From positions 2,613,859 to 2,677,858 of the forward strand of contig JADJOM010000003.1 of the NCBI GenBank assembly GCA_016713785.1: 64,000 nt of DNA, given 5' to 3'. A model generated the notes under the pieces. That model was not told the DNA's origin and searched no databases. It saw only the letters and a list, made by a program, of their open reading frames with translations. This DNA comes from Gemmatimonadota bacterium. Its GTDB lineage: Bacteria; Gemmatimonadota; Gemmatimonadetes; Gemmatimonadales; GWC2-71-9. Numbering within the stretch: the stretch's first letter is position 1; every line of letters starts with the position of its first letter. A program made the position numbers and the translations under genes. This document shows, one piece after another, positions 20,696-27,722 of this stretch.

Positions 20696-20721
20696 CCGCC
20701 GGCGCATCCGAGCGCCGGCGG
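20696..20721. terminator. Hairpin between convergent glpD and lipoprotein genes
   Basis: A perfect 10-bp stem, CCGCCGGCGC / GCGCCGGCGG, with a 6-nt loop. On the minus strand it is followed by TTTGCGTT, so it is best as a terminator for the leftward lipoprotein gene; it may also serve glpD. Confidence 0.65.
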
Positions 20722-20751
20722 CTGCCCTGCCCCATCGACACCGCCGGCCGG

Positions 20752-21726
20752 CTACTGCACCACGATGGTCCCGGTCATCTGGGCCCCGTGGATGGCGCAG
20801 TCGTAGGTGAACGTGCCCGCGTTGGTGAACTGCACGGTGTAGCCCGCCCCCGTGAGGTTCCCGCTGCTGGTGAACCCCTGCCCGATCGAGTGCACCGTGT
20901 GGGTGCCGCCGACCAGGTTCCACTGCATCGACTGCCCGACCACCAGGGTGTCCACCGCGGGATCGGAGGTCCCGTTGGTCACGCTGGTGAAGAAGTCGCT
21001 GCCCACGTTCACCTGCCGGGCGGTGGGCACCACGGTGAGGGTGAAGGGGATCACCGTGGCGAGCGCCGTGATGGTGGCGTTGAGCAGCGCCGGACCCGCC
21101 GACGCGCCCGCCACCACCGTCACTGAGGCCTGGCCATTGGTGCCGGTGCTGTTGAAGCCCACCGAGGGGGTGAGGCTGCCGCTGCCCACGGCCCACGTCA
21201 CCACCACGCCCTGGATGCCGTTGCCGAACTGGTCCGCGACCTTCACCGTGGCCTGCTGGCCGAAGGCCGTGCTGACCGCCGCGAACTGCTCCGACCCGCT
21301 GATCGCGGAGAACGTGCTGATGGCGCCGGGCGTCCCGGTGGCGGCAAAGGCCAGGGGGGAATTGACCGCCCCGCTGAGCGAAGCCGACAGCGACTGGGCG
21401 CCGGCGATGTTCCCCAGGGTCCAGTTGGTGGTGGCGATGCCGTTCTGGTCGGTGGTGCTCTGGGTGGGGGTCACCGAGCCGTTGCCGGTGGCCCAGGTGA
21501 TCACCTGGCCCTCCACCGGGTCGCCGTCATCGGTCACCACCACGCGGATGTTGTTGGCCAGGGCGGTGCCGACCGCCGCCACCTGGTTGTCGCCGTTGGC
21601 CACGGCGGCCTTGGCGATCGTGAGGGTGGGATTGTTGCCGCTGCCGCCGCCACCGCTGCCGCCACACGCGGCGATGAGCGCCGCGGCTACTCCCAGCAGC
21701 GCGCCCTGCCAGGCTGTCCTTCGCAT
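20752..21726 (-). CDS. Ig-like lipoprotein with C-terminal plastocyanin-like cupredoxin domain
   Basis: A 324-residue exported protein. The signal peptide ends in a lipobox (LIAAC, Cys21) followed by a Gly/Ser-rich tether, so it is probably an anchored lipoprotein. Two bacterial Ig-like (Big-1 type) repeats follow, each with a VxxxWATGNGS / VTWAVGSGS strand. The C-terminal about 95 residues look like a cupredoxin: the ligand set His (THTVHS), then Cys, His and Met in YDCAIHGAQM matches a type 1 copper site. An electron-transfer or copper-binding surface protein is likely. The combination of Ig-like stalk and cupredoxin is notable. Confidence 0.78.
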   Translation of the reverse strand: MRRTAWQGALLGVAAALIAACGGSGGGGSGNNPTLTIAKAAVANGDNQVAAVGTALANNIRVVVTDDGDPVEGQVITWATGNGSVTPTQSTTDQNGIATTNWTLGNIAGAQSLSASLSGAVNSPLAFAATGTPGAISTFSAISGSEQFAAVSTAFGQQATVKVADQFGNGIQGVVVTWAVGSGSLTPSVGFNSTGTNGQASVTVVAGASAGPALLNATITALATVIPFTLTVVPTARQVNVGSDFFTSVTNGTSDPAVDTLVVGQSMQWNLVGGTHTVHSIGQGFTSSGNLTGAGYTVQFTNAGTFTYDCAIHGAQMTGTIVVQ

Positions 21727-21807
21727 GCAACCTCCGAAAGGTCTCGGCGCCCGCGGGGAGGTCCGGGCGGGGGGCCGAGAGGGTGAGGGGGTGGGAAACC
21801 GGTGTAT

Positions 21808-21820
21808 CCTACGTCGTAGG
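21808..21820. promoter_or_regulatory. Palindrome in divergent intergenic region
   Basis: CCTACG-T-CGTAGG, a perfect inverted repeat, lies between the divergent lipoprotein and kgd genes. It could be an operator; no cognate regulator is known. Confidence 0.35.
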
Positions 21821-21942
21821 GACGTCCGCACAAGCCTGCGGGGACACACCGCCTCACCGGACCCCCGGCCCGCTGGTTATCTTGCCGTGAGACCGGGGCG
21901 ACCCGGGGCACCACCCATCAGTGGAAAGGCTGCGAACGATCC

Positions 21943-24900
21943 GTGGAACCGAACGTGTTCGAGACCGCGAACGCCGGCTTCGCCCAGATCATGTACGAGG
22001 AGTTCCTGCGTGACCCGGCGGCGGTGTCGGAGGAGTGGCGCCGCTACTTCCAGACCGGGAACGCGGGCCTGACGCCGGAACAGGGCAACGGGCACCACCC
22101 CTCGGTGCACGATGCGCGGCCAGCCCAGGGCGCGGCCCCGGCCGCCCCCACCCCTGCGGCGCCCCCGGCCCCCGCCCGCGCCGCCGATGGCGCCCCGGCG
22201 CCGGTGCCGCCCGGCGCCGTGCCGATCACCGGCCCGGCCGCCAAGCTGGTGGCCAACATGAACGACAGCCGGTCGATCCCGACCGCGACCAGCTTCCGCG
22301 AGCTGTCGGTGGCCACCCTCGAGACCCGGCGCCGGGAACTCAACGCCGCCCTGCGCGCCGCGGGCCGGGGCGAGAAGGTCTCGTTCACCCACCTGATCGG
22401 CCACGCCATTGCGCGCGCCGCCCAGAAGCACCCCGCCCTCACCACCGTGTTCGTGGACGTCCCGGGCGCCCCGCACAAGCTGCCGGGCGGCCGGGTGCAC
22501 CTCGGGATCGCCGTGGACGTGGAACGGAAGGATGGTACCCGCGGGCTGGTGGTGCCGGTGATCCACGAGGCCGCCGCCAAGTCGTTCGCCGAGTTCCACC
22601 AGGTGTACGAATCGCTGGTCGAGAAGGCGCGCGGCAACAAGCTGCTGCCCGACGCCTTTGCCGGCGCCACCCTGACCCTGACCAATCCCGGGGGACTCGG
22701 CACGGTGGCCTCGGTGCCCCGCCTGATGCCGGGCCAGGGGAGCATCATCGCGGTCGGCGCCATCGACTACCCGCCCGCCTTCAGCGAGGTCAGCGACGAC
22801 CGGCTGCGCGAGCTCGGCGTCTCGAAGGTCATGACCGTCACCAGCACCTACGATCACCGGGTGATCCAGGGGGCGGAGTCGGGCGAGTTCCTGCGCACCG
22901 TCGACCAGCTGCTGCAGGGCGAGGACCGGTTCTACGAGGAGGCGTTTGCCAGCCTGGGGCTGGCCGCACCGGGCGCGGAGGCGCCCCCGCCCCCGCCCTC
23001 GGGCCGCCCCAGCCGCGGCTCGATCCCGGTGGTCGAGTCCCAGGCCGACCTCTATCACGTGGCCGCCGCGATGGCGCTGGTGAAGGCCCACCGGACCCAC
23101 GGCCACCTGGCCGCCCGGCTCGACCCGCTCGGCAGCGTGCCGGTCGGCGACCCGGCGCTCGACCCGCAGCCGCTCGGGCTCACCCCCGACGTGATGCACA
23201 CCATCCCCACCGCGGTGCTGCGGATCAACACCCCCGGGCAGAGCCTCGCCGAGGCGCTGCCCCGGCTGCAGGACGCCTACTGCGGCACCATGGCCTACGA
23301 GCTGGAGCACATCTCCAACCACGGCGAGCGGGTCTGGTTCCGGCAGATGATCGAGACCGGGTACCACCGGCAGACCATCGCGCCGGAGGAGGCGCGCTGG
23401 CTGTACCAGCGGCTGATCGACGTCGAGGCGTTCGAGCGCTTCCTGCACAAGGCCTACCTGGGCCAGAAGCGCTTCTCGATCGAGGGCGTGGACATGCTGG
23501 TGCCGATGCTCGACCTGGTCATCGAGCTGTCGGCGCAGCAGGGCGCGCGCGAGGTGGTGATCGGCATGGCGCACCGGGGACGGCTCAACGTGCTGGCCCA
23601 CACCGTGGGACGGCCGTACGAGACCATCTTCGCCGAGTTCGAGGGGGCCAAGAACGCCGACGTGGGGCTCAGCCGGCCCGATGGCGGCACCGGCGACGTG
23701 AAGTACCACCACGGCGCGGAGGGGGCGTACAAGTCGCGCAGCGGCAAGGTCGTCACCGTGACGCTGTCGCCCAACCCGAGCCACCTCGAGTTCGTGGGAC
23801 CGGTGGTCGATGGCCGCGCCCGCGCCGAGCAGACCACGCGCAAGGGGCGGGAGGCGCATCATGACCCGACCGCCGCGGTGCCGGTGATCATCCACGGCGA
23901 CGCCGCCTTTGCCGGCCAGGGCGTCGTGGCCGAGACGTTCAACCTCGGCGCGCTCAAGGGGTACCGCACCGGCGGCACGGTGCACCTCATCACCAACAAC
24001 CAGGTCGGCTTCACCACCGACATGTTCGACAGCCGGTCCACCCGGCACGCGAGCGACCTGGCCAAGGGCTTCGACGTCCCGATCATCCACGTCAACGCCG
24101 ACGACGCCGAGGCCTGCCTCTCCGCGGTGCGCCTGGCGATGGCCTACCGGGAGAAGTTCCACGAGGACGTGCTGATCGACCTGGTGGGCTACCGGCGGCA
24201 CGGGCACAACGAGGGCGACGAGCCGTCGTACACCCAGCCGCAGATGTACGAGCGGATCAAGCACCTGCCGACCGTGCGGCAGCAGTACGCCCGGCTGCTG
24301 GAGCAGCGCGGCGCGGTGGCGCCCGGCGAGGCGGAGCAGCTGTACGAAGCGGGCTACCAGCGGCTGGTGGACATCCAGCAGGCGTTCAAGGCCAACCTGG
24401 GCCAGGTGGCCAAGGAGCACGCCCGCGCCCCCGACCGCTCCTCCGGCGTGGAACCGGAGACCGCCGTGCCGGCCGACCTGCTCCGCGCCCTCAATGAGCA
24501 GCTGCTCGCGTGGCCCGAGGGCTTCACGGTCAACCCCAAGCTGGTCAAGCAGCTGGAGCGGCGGCGCTCCGCGCTCGGCCCCGAGGGAGGGATCGATTGG
24601 GGCCACGCCGAGGCGCTCTCCCTGGCCGCGCTGCTGGTGGAAGGCGTGCCCATCCGCATGACCGGGCAGGACACCGAGCGCGGCACCTTCAGCCAGCGGC
24701 ACACCGTGCTGCACGACGCGGTGAGCGGGGTGGCCCATACGCCGATGAAGCAGCTCCCCGGCGCGCTGGCCAGCCTCGAGCTGCACAACAGTCCGCTCTC
24801 CGAGCTGGCCACGCTCGGCTTCGAGTACGGCTACAGCGCCGCCGCCCCCGAGACGCTGGTGATGTGGGAAGGCCAGTTCGGCGACTTCGTCAACGGCGCG

Positions 24901-25620
24901 CAGGTCATCATCGACCAGTTCATCGTCTCGGGCCTGTCCAAGTGGGGGCTCACCACCCGGCTCACGCTGCTGCTCCCGCATGGCTACGAGGGCCAGGGAC
25001 CGGAGCACTCGAGCGCGCGCCTGGAGCGGTTCCTCCAGCTCTGCGCCGAGGGCAACATCCGGGTGGCCAATCCCACCACGCCCGCCCAGTACTTCCACCT
25101 GCTGCGGCGCCAGGCCAAGCGCAGCCGGCAGCGCCCGCTGGTGGTCATGACGCCGAAGAGCCTGCTGCGGCTGCCGCAGGCCACCAGCCGCCTCGAGGAG
25201 CTGGCCAGCGGCTACTGGCTCCCGGTCCTCGACGACCCGGTGGCGCGGGAGCACCGTGACGCCGTCCGCCGGGTGGTGCTCTGCTCCGGCAAGGTGGCCT
25301 ACGACCTGCTTGCCGGCGCGGCGGGGATGGACCGCTCCCGCCTGGCCCTGGTGCGGCTGGAACAGCTCTACAGCTTCCCCGAGGAGGAGCTCCGGGCCAT
25401 GCTGGCTGGCTACCCCCACGCCACCGAGCTGGTCTGGACCCAGGAGGAACCCGGCAACATGGGCGCCTGGACCTACGTCGAGCCGAGGCTCCGGGCGCTG
25501 CTCGGCCCTGGGCTCACCCTCCGCTACGCCGGCCGCCCCGACCGGGCCAGTCCTGCGGAAGGCTACGCCACGGCGCACGCGGCGGAGCAGAAGCGGATCG
25601 TGGCGGAAGCGCTGGGGTAG
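21943..25620 (+). CDS. kgd: Multifunctional 2-oxoglutarate dehydrogenase/decarboxylase, E2-E1 fusion (Kgd/OdhA type)
   Basis: A 1225-residue fusion. It opens with the E1-type segment ANAGFAQIMYEEFLRDP, then a Pro/Ala linker (about 50-95), then an E2 succinyltransferase catalytic domain (about 100-330) with TYDHRVIQGAESGEF, and finally a complete thiamine-dependent E1 (about 370-1225) containing VIGMAHRGRLNVLAH, the TPP segment IHGDAAFAGQGVVAETFN and the VGYRRHGHNEGDEP motif. There is no lipoyl domain. This order is that of mycobacterial Kgd and corynebacterial OdhA. The reaction is oxidative decarboxylation of 2-oxoglutarate in the TCA cycle. GTG 21943 is used; GGAAAGG lies 16 nt upstream. 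No sucB or lpd is adjacent. Confidence 0.93.
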   Translation: MEPNVFETANAGFAQIMYEEFLRDPAAVSEEWRRYFQTGNAGLTPEQGNGHHPSVHDARPAQGAAPAAPTPAAPPAPARAADGAPAPVPPGAVPITGPAAKLVANMNDSRSIPTATSFRELSVATLETRRRELNAALRAAGRGEKVSFTHLIGHAIARAAQKHPALTTVFVDVPGAPHKLPGGRVHLGIAVDVERKDGTRGLVVPVIHEAAAKSFAEFHQVYESLVEKARGNKLLPDAFAGATLTLTNPGGLGTVASVPRLMPGQGSIIAVGAIDYPPAFSEVSDDRLRELGVSKVMTVTSTYDHRVIQGAESGEFLRTVDQLLQGEDRFYEEAFASLGLAAPGAEAPPPPPSGRPSRGSIPVVESQADLYHVAAAMALVKAHRTHGHLAARLDPLGSVPVGDPALDPQPLGLTPDVMHTIPTAVLRINTPGQSLAEALPRLQDAYCGTMAYELEHISNHGERVWFRQMIETGYHRQTIAPEEARWLYQRLIDVEAFERFLHKAYLGQKRFSIEGVDMLVPMLDLVIELSAQQGAREVVIGMAHRGRLNVLAHTVGRPYETIFAEFEGAKNADVGLSRPDGGTGDVKYHHGAEGAYKSRSGKVVTVTLSPNPSHLEFVGPVVDGRARAEQTTRKGREAHHDPTAAVPVIIHGDAAFAGQGVVAETFNLGALKGYRTGGTVHLITNNQVGFTTDMFDSRSTRHASDLAKGFDVPIIHVNADDAEACLSAVRLAMAYREKFHEDVLIDLVGYRRHGHNEGDEPSYTQPQMYERIKHLPTVRQQYARLLEQRGAVAPGEAEQLYEAGYQRLVDIQQAFKANLGQVAKEHARAPDRSSGVEPETAVPADLLRALNEQLLAWPEGFTVNPKLVKQLERRRSALGPEGGIDWGHAEALSLAALLVEGVPIRMTGQDTERGTFSQRHTVLHDAVSGVAHTPMKQLPGALASLELHNSPLSELATLGFEYGYSAAAPETLVMWEGQFGDFVNGAQVIIDQFIVSGLSKWGLTTRLTLLLPHGYEGQGPEHSSARLERFLQLCAEGNIRVANPTTPAQYFHLLRRQAKRSRQRPLVVMTPKSLLRLPQATSRLEELASGYWLPVLDDPVAREHRDAVRRVVLCSGKVAYDLLAGAAGMDRSRLALVRLEQLYSFPEEELRAMLAGYPHATELVWTQEEPGNMGAWTYVEPRLRALLGPGLTLRYAGRPDRASPAEGYATAHAAEQKRIVAEALG

Positions 25621-25650
25621 GGCGGTAAGGCGGTAAGGCGGTAAGGCGGG
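25621..25650. repeat. Short tandem repeat
   Basis: Three and a half copies of the 8-bp unit GGCGGTAA directly after the kgd stop codon. No function is evident. Confidence 0.7.
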
Positions 25651-25677
25651 CAGGCCGAGCCGCCGAGCCGAACGATG

Positions 25678-25711
25678 AAGGGCCGGACTCCCCTAGGAGA
25701 ATCCGGCCCTT
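25678..25711. terminator. Bidirectional terminator between kgd and HNH gene
   Basis: A perfect 10-bp stem AAGGGCCGGA / TCCGGCCCTT with a 14-nt loop between convergent genes. The A/T ends of the stem would give short U-runs in both directions. Confidence 0.75.
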
Positions 25712-25736
25712 GCTCGTCTCACCTACTCGCCTGCCG

Positions 25737-26177
25737 CTAGTGCTTGCCGTTGCCGTTGCCGTGCCCGTTGTGGTGCACGAACTGGGGCCGGGCGGGCGGG
25801 AGCAGGTCCCGCTCCGAGGTCTGGCGCACCAGGTCCTTCACCCAGTCGGAGAGATGCTCGCCGTAGTGCAGCAGGAACACGCCGCGGGCGCGGCGCTGGG
25901 CGATGAACGCGACGAACGGGGTGTCGGCCTTGGCGGAGTTGCAGGGCTGGCAGGCGATGACCAGGTTGTCGGGCCGGTCATAGGCCGTCTGTCCCTTGCG
26001 GGGATAGACATGGTCCAGGGTGGTACGGTCCTCGGGGATCTCGACCCCGCAGTAGGCGCAGACGGAGCCGTACTGGTCAATCAGCCAGCGACGATGGGCA
26101 TCCATCGAGCGGCGACCGAGGCTGCGGTCCTTGGTGGTCGGACGGGAGGACGGACGACGACGATCAGCTCGTGACAC
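25737..26177 (-). CDS. HNH endonuclease domain protein
   Basis: A 146-residue protein with a zinc-supported HNH (beta-beta-alpha-metal) fold. Cys40-x2-Cys43 and Cys76-x2-Cys79 form the zinc pair, TTLDHVYPR holds the catalytic His56, and N71 and N80 supply the later HNH positions. It likely nicks or cleaves DNA, although small HNH proteins of this kind outside phage have unknown roles. The N-terminus is basic and the C-terminus is His/Gly/Asn-rich. The start is GTG 26177 with AAGGA seven bases before it, a good ribosome-binding site. No mobile-element signature flanks it. Confidence 0.82.
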   Translation of the reverse strand: MSRADRRRPSSRPTTKDRSLGRRSMDAHRRWLIDQYGSVCAYCGVEIPEDRTTLDHVYPRKGQTAYDRPDNLVIACQPCNSAKADTPFVAFIAQRRARGVFLLHYGEHLSDWVKDLVRQTSERDLLPPARPQFVHHNGHGNGNGKH

Positions 26178-26296
26178 AAACTATTCCTTCAGAAAGCAGG
26201 GTGCAGCGAAGAACAGGGGTTCCTCCGCGGTTGTAGGGCCCTTCAAACCTAGACCCATGCCCCTTGCCTAGCAACTTTGGGGCCCCGCCGGCCGAT

Positions 26297-26860
26297 TTAC
26301 GGGCCCCCGGCCGGCACCAGCCGCGCCCGGACCTCCGCCAGCCACGCCAACTCCAACTCCCACTGGCGGATGACCAGCTCCACCATCAACTCGGCAGCCG
26401 GGACCATGGCCCCGGTATCGGCCCGGATAGCGGCCAGGGTGGCCCGTTCCCGGGCCAGTTCTGCCTCCAGGAAGGCCTGTCGCCGGTCGATCAGGCTGGC
26501 ACGGGCTGCCGGTTCGGCAAAGGCCGACAGCGCCAGCCAGGTCAGGAACGGCGCCGGCGGGCGCTGCTCCGCCCAATCGGGCCGCGCCAGCGCCTCGGTG
26601 AGCGCCCGCCGACCCGACGCCGCCAGCCGCCAGACCTGCCGCTCCGGCCCGGCGCCGCCCCGCTGCCCGGCGGCCGCCCGTGCCAAGTGGCCGCTCGCGG
26701 CCAGCTTCTTGAGCGAATAGTAGACCTGCGGCCGCGAGATCCCGGCCCAGTCGCGCGCGTCCCGGCGCTCCAGCTCCTGGTCGAGCTCGTAGCCGTGCAT
26801 CGGCCGCTCGGCCAGCAGGGTCATCACCACGAGATCGGGGAGGGTCAGCGCGGTCGGCAT
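26297..26860 (-). CDS. PadR family transcriptional regulator
   Basis: A 187-residue winged-helix regulator. LTLPDLVVMTLLAERPMHGYEL is the typical PadR opening, SRPQVYYSLKKLAASGHL the recognition helix and wing, followed by a C-terminal helical dimerisation domain (PadR_C). It probably represses itself and the divergent VOC gene; the 58-bp gap between them contains a long inverted repeat overlapping a good promoter. Start ATG 26860 matches family N-termini. Confidence 0.88.
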   Translation of the reverse strand: MPTALTLPDLVVMTLLAERPMHGYELDQELERRDARDWAGISRPQVYYSLKKLAASGHLARAAAGQRGGAGPERQVWRLAASGRRALTEALARPDWAEQRPPAPFLTWLALSAFAEPAARASLIDRRQAFLEAELARERATLAAIRADTGAMVPAAELMVELVIRQWELELAWLAEVRARLVPAGGP

Positions 26861-26861
26861 C

Positions 26862-26890
26862 TTGACGCTCAATATAGTCTCGTTTATACT
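26862..26890 (+). promoter_or_regulatory. Sigma70-type promoter for VOC gene
   Basis: TTGACG (26862-26867), a 17-bp spacer, then TATACT (26885-26890): close to consensus at both hexamers. Transcription would begin near 26897. The operator half-site TAGTCTCG lies within the spacer, so a bound regulator would block polymerase. Confidence 0.72.
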
Positions 26891-26913
26891 AGTGTCTAGT
26901 CCAATCGAGACTA
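26875..26913. promoter_or_regulatory. Probable PadR operator
   Basis: Outer inverted repeat TAGTCTCG (26875-26882) and CGAGACTA (26906-26913), extended by one mismatch to 11 bp. It encloses a perfect inner palindrome ACTAG-TGT-CTAGT (26888-26900). It sits between padR and the VOC gene, overlapping the -10. Assignment to PadR is inferred from position. Confidence 0.65.
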
Positions 26914-26918
26914 ATCCC

Positions 26919-27392
26919 ATGACCCGTCGTACCCTTTGCCTGCTGGCGCTCTGCCTTCTCGGCGGCGCCGCCCCCGCCCGGAGGCCCCCCATGTCCGCCA
27001 CCGTCCGCAAGCTCACGCCGGTCCTCTTCGTGGACCGGATCGCCCCCTGCCTCCCCTTCTGGGTGGAGCAGCTCGGCTTCGCCAACGTCGCCGAGGTGCC
27101 CGGCCCCGATGGCCAGCCGCAGTTTGTCCTGCTGGTCAAGGACGGGATCGAGGTGATGTACCAGACCTGGGCCGCGCTCAAGGCGGAGCATCCGGAGCTG
27201 GCCGCAGGCCCCACGGGGCACTCCATCACCCTGTTCATCGAGGTGGACGACATCGGCGCGGTGGATCGCGCGCTGGCGGGGGTGCCGCGGGCGGTGGCGC
27301 GGCACGTCACGTTTTACGGGATGGAGGAGTTCACCGTCCGCGAGCCGAGCGGGGCGCTGGTGACCTTCGCGATGCCCAGGCCCGCGGAGTAG
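26919..27392 (+). CDS. VOC superfamily (glyoxalase/bleomycin-resistance-like) protein
   Basis: Single VOC domain: KLTPVLFVDRIAPCLPFWVEQLGF begins the first beta-alpha-beta-beta-beta unit, ITLFIEVDDIGAVDRAL the second, and REPSGALVTFAMP closes it. Members are metal-dependent lyases, dioxygenases or drug-binding proteins; no specific role can be called. Two starts compete. ATG 26919 (157 residues) gives a convincing signal peptide (LCLLALCLLGGAAPA), whereas ATG 26991 (133 residues) has a strong GGAGG six bases upstream and the usual VOC N-terminus. Divergent from padR. Confidence 0.78.
   Translation: MTRRTLCLLALCLLGGAAPARRPPMSATVRKLTPVLFVDRIAPCLPFWVEQLGFANVAEVPGPDGQPQFVLLVKDGIEVMYQTWAALKAEHPELAAGPTGHSITLFIEVDDIGAVDRALAGVPRAVARHVTFYGMEEFTVREPSGALVTFAMPRPAE
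26980..26984 (+). promoter_or_regulatory. Strong internal ribosome-binding site
   Basis: GGAGG, 6 nt before ATG 26991, inside the putative signal-peptide coding segment of the VOC gene. It supports use of the internal start, giving a cytosolic form. Confidence 0.6.
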
Positions 27393-27722
27393 TCAGCGCG
27401 ACGGTCGGGTCTCCGGGGCCACCAGGCGGGCGGCGCTCCAGCCGAGCAGGCCCGCGAAGAGGAGCGTCAGGGCGATGAGCGCGGGGCCCGGCAGGTGGGC
27501 CAGCGCGCCGAGGCGGGTGAGCAGCCGGCCCACGGGTGCGGCCGGGAGCATCAGGAAGAGCGCGCCCCACGCCAGCGCCGCCCCCAGCCCCGCCAGCAGG
27601 GGTCGGCCGCCGCGCCAGCCGTAGACGCCGCCGATGATCGGCAGCGCCCACCAGCCGCCGAACCAGGTGCCCGCGGCGCCGAGGAGCGCGAGCAGCAGGA
27701 GCTGCAGCGCGGCGCGCGCCAT
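27393..27722 (-). CDS. Small integral membrane protein
   Basis: A 109-residue hydrophobic protein with about four predicted transmembrane segments (LQLLLLALLGAAGTWFG, LPIIGGVYGW, LLAGLGAALAWGALFLML, LIALTLLFAGLLGWS). No family was recognised. Its ATG at 27722 overlaps the stop of the upstream acylase gene (TGATG), so the two are co-translated. Confidence 0.65.
   Translation of the reverse strand: MARAALQLLLLALLGAAGTWFGGWWALPIIGGVYGWRGGRPLLAGLGAALAWGALFLMLPAAPVGRLLTRLGALAHLPGPALIALTLLFAGLLGWSAARLVAPETRPSR

Noticed and set aside
21877..25578. A 1233-codon open frame antisense to kgd
   Set aside because: High GC leaves long antisense frames open; the composition (His, Gly, Arg, Val-rich) has no domains, while the sense strand encodes a clear Kgd.
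25737..26177. HNH protein as part of a mobile intron or restriction system
   Set aside because: No intron boundary, methyltransferase or repeat flanks it.
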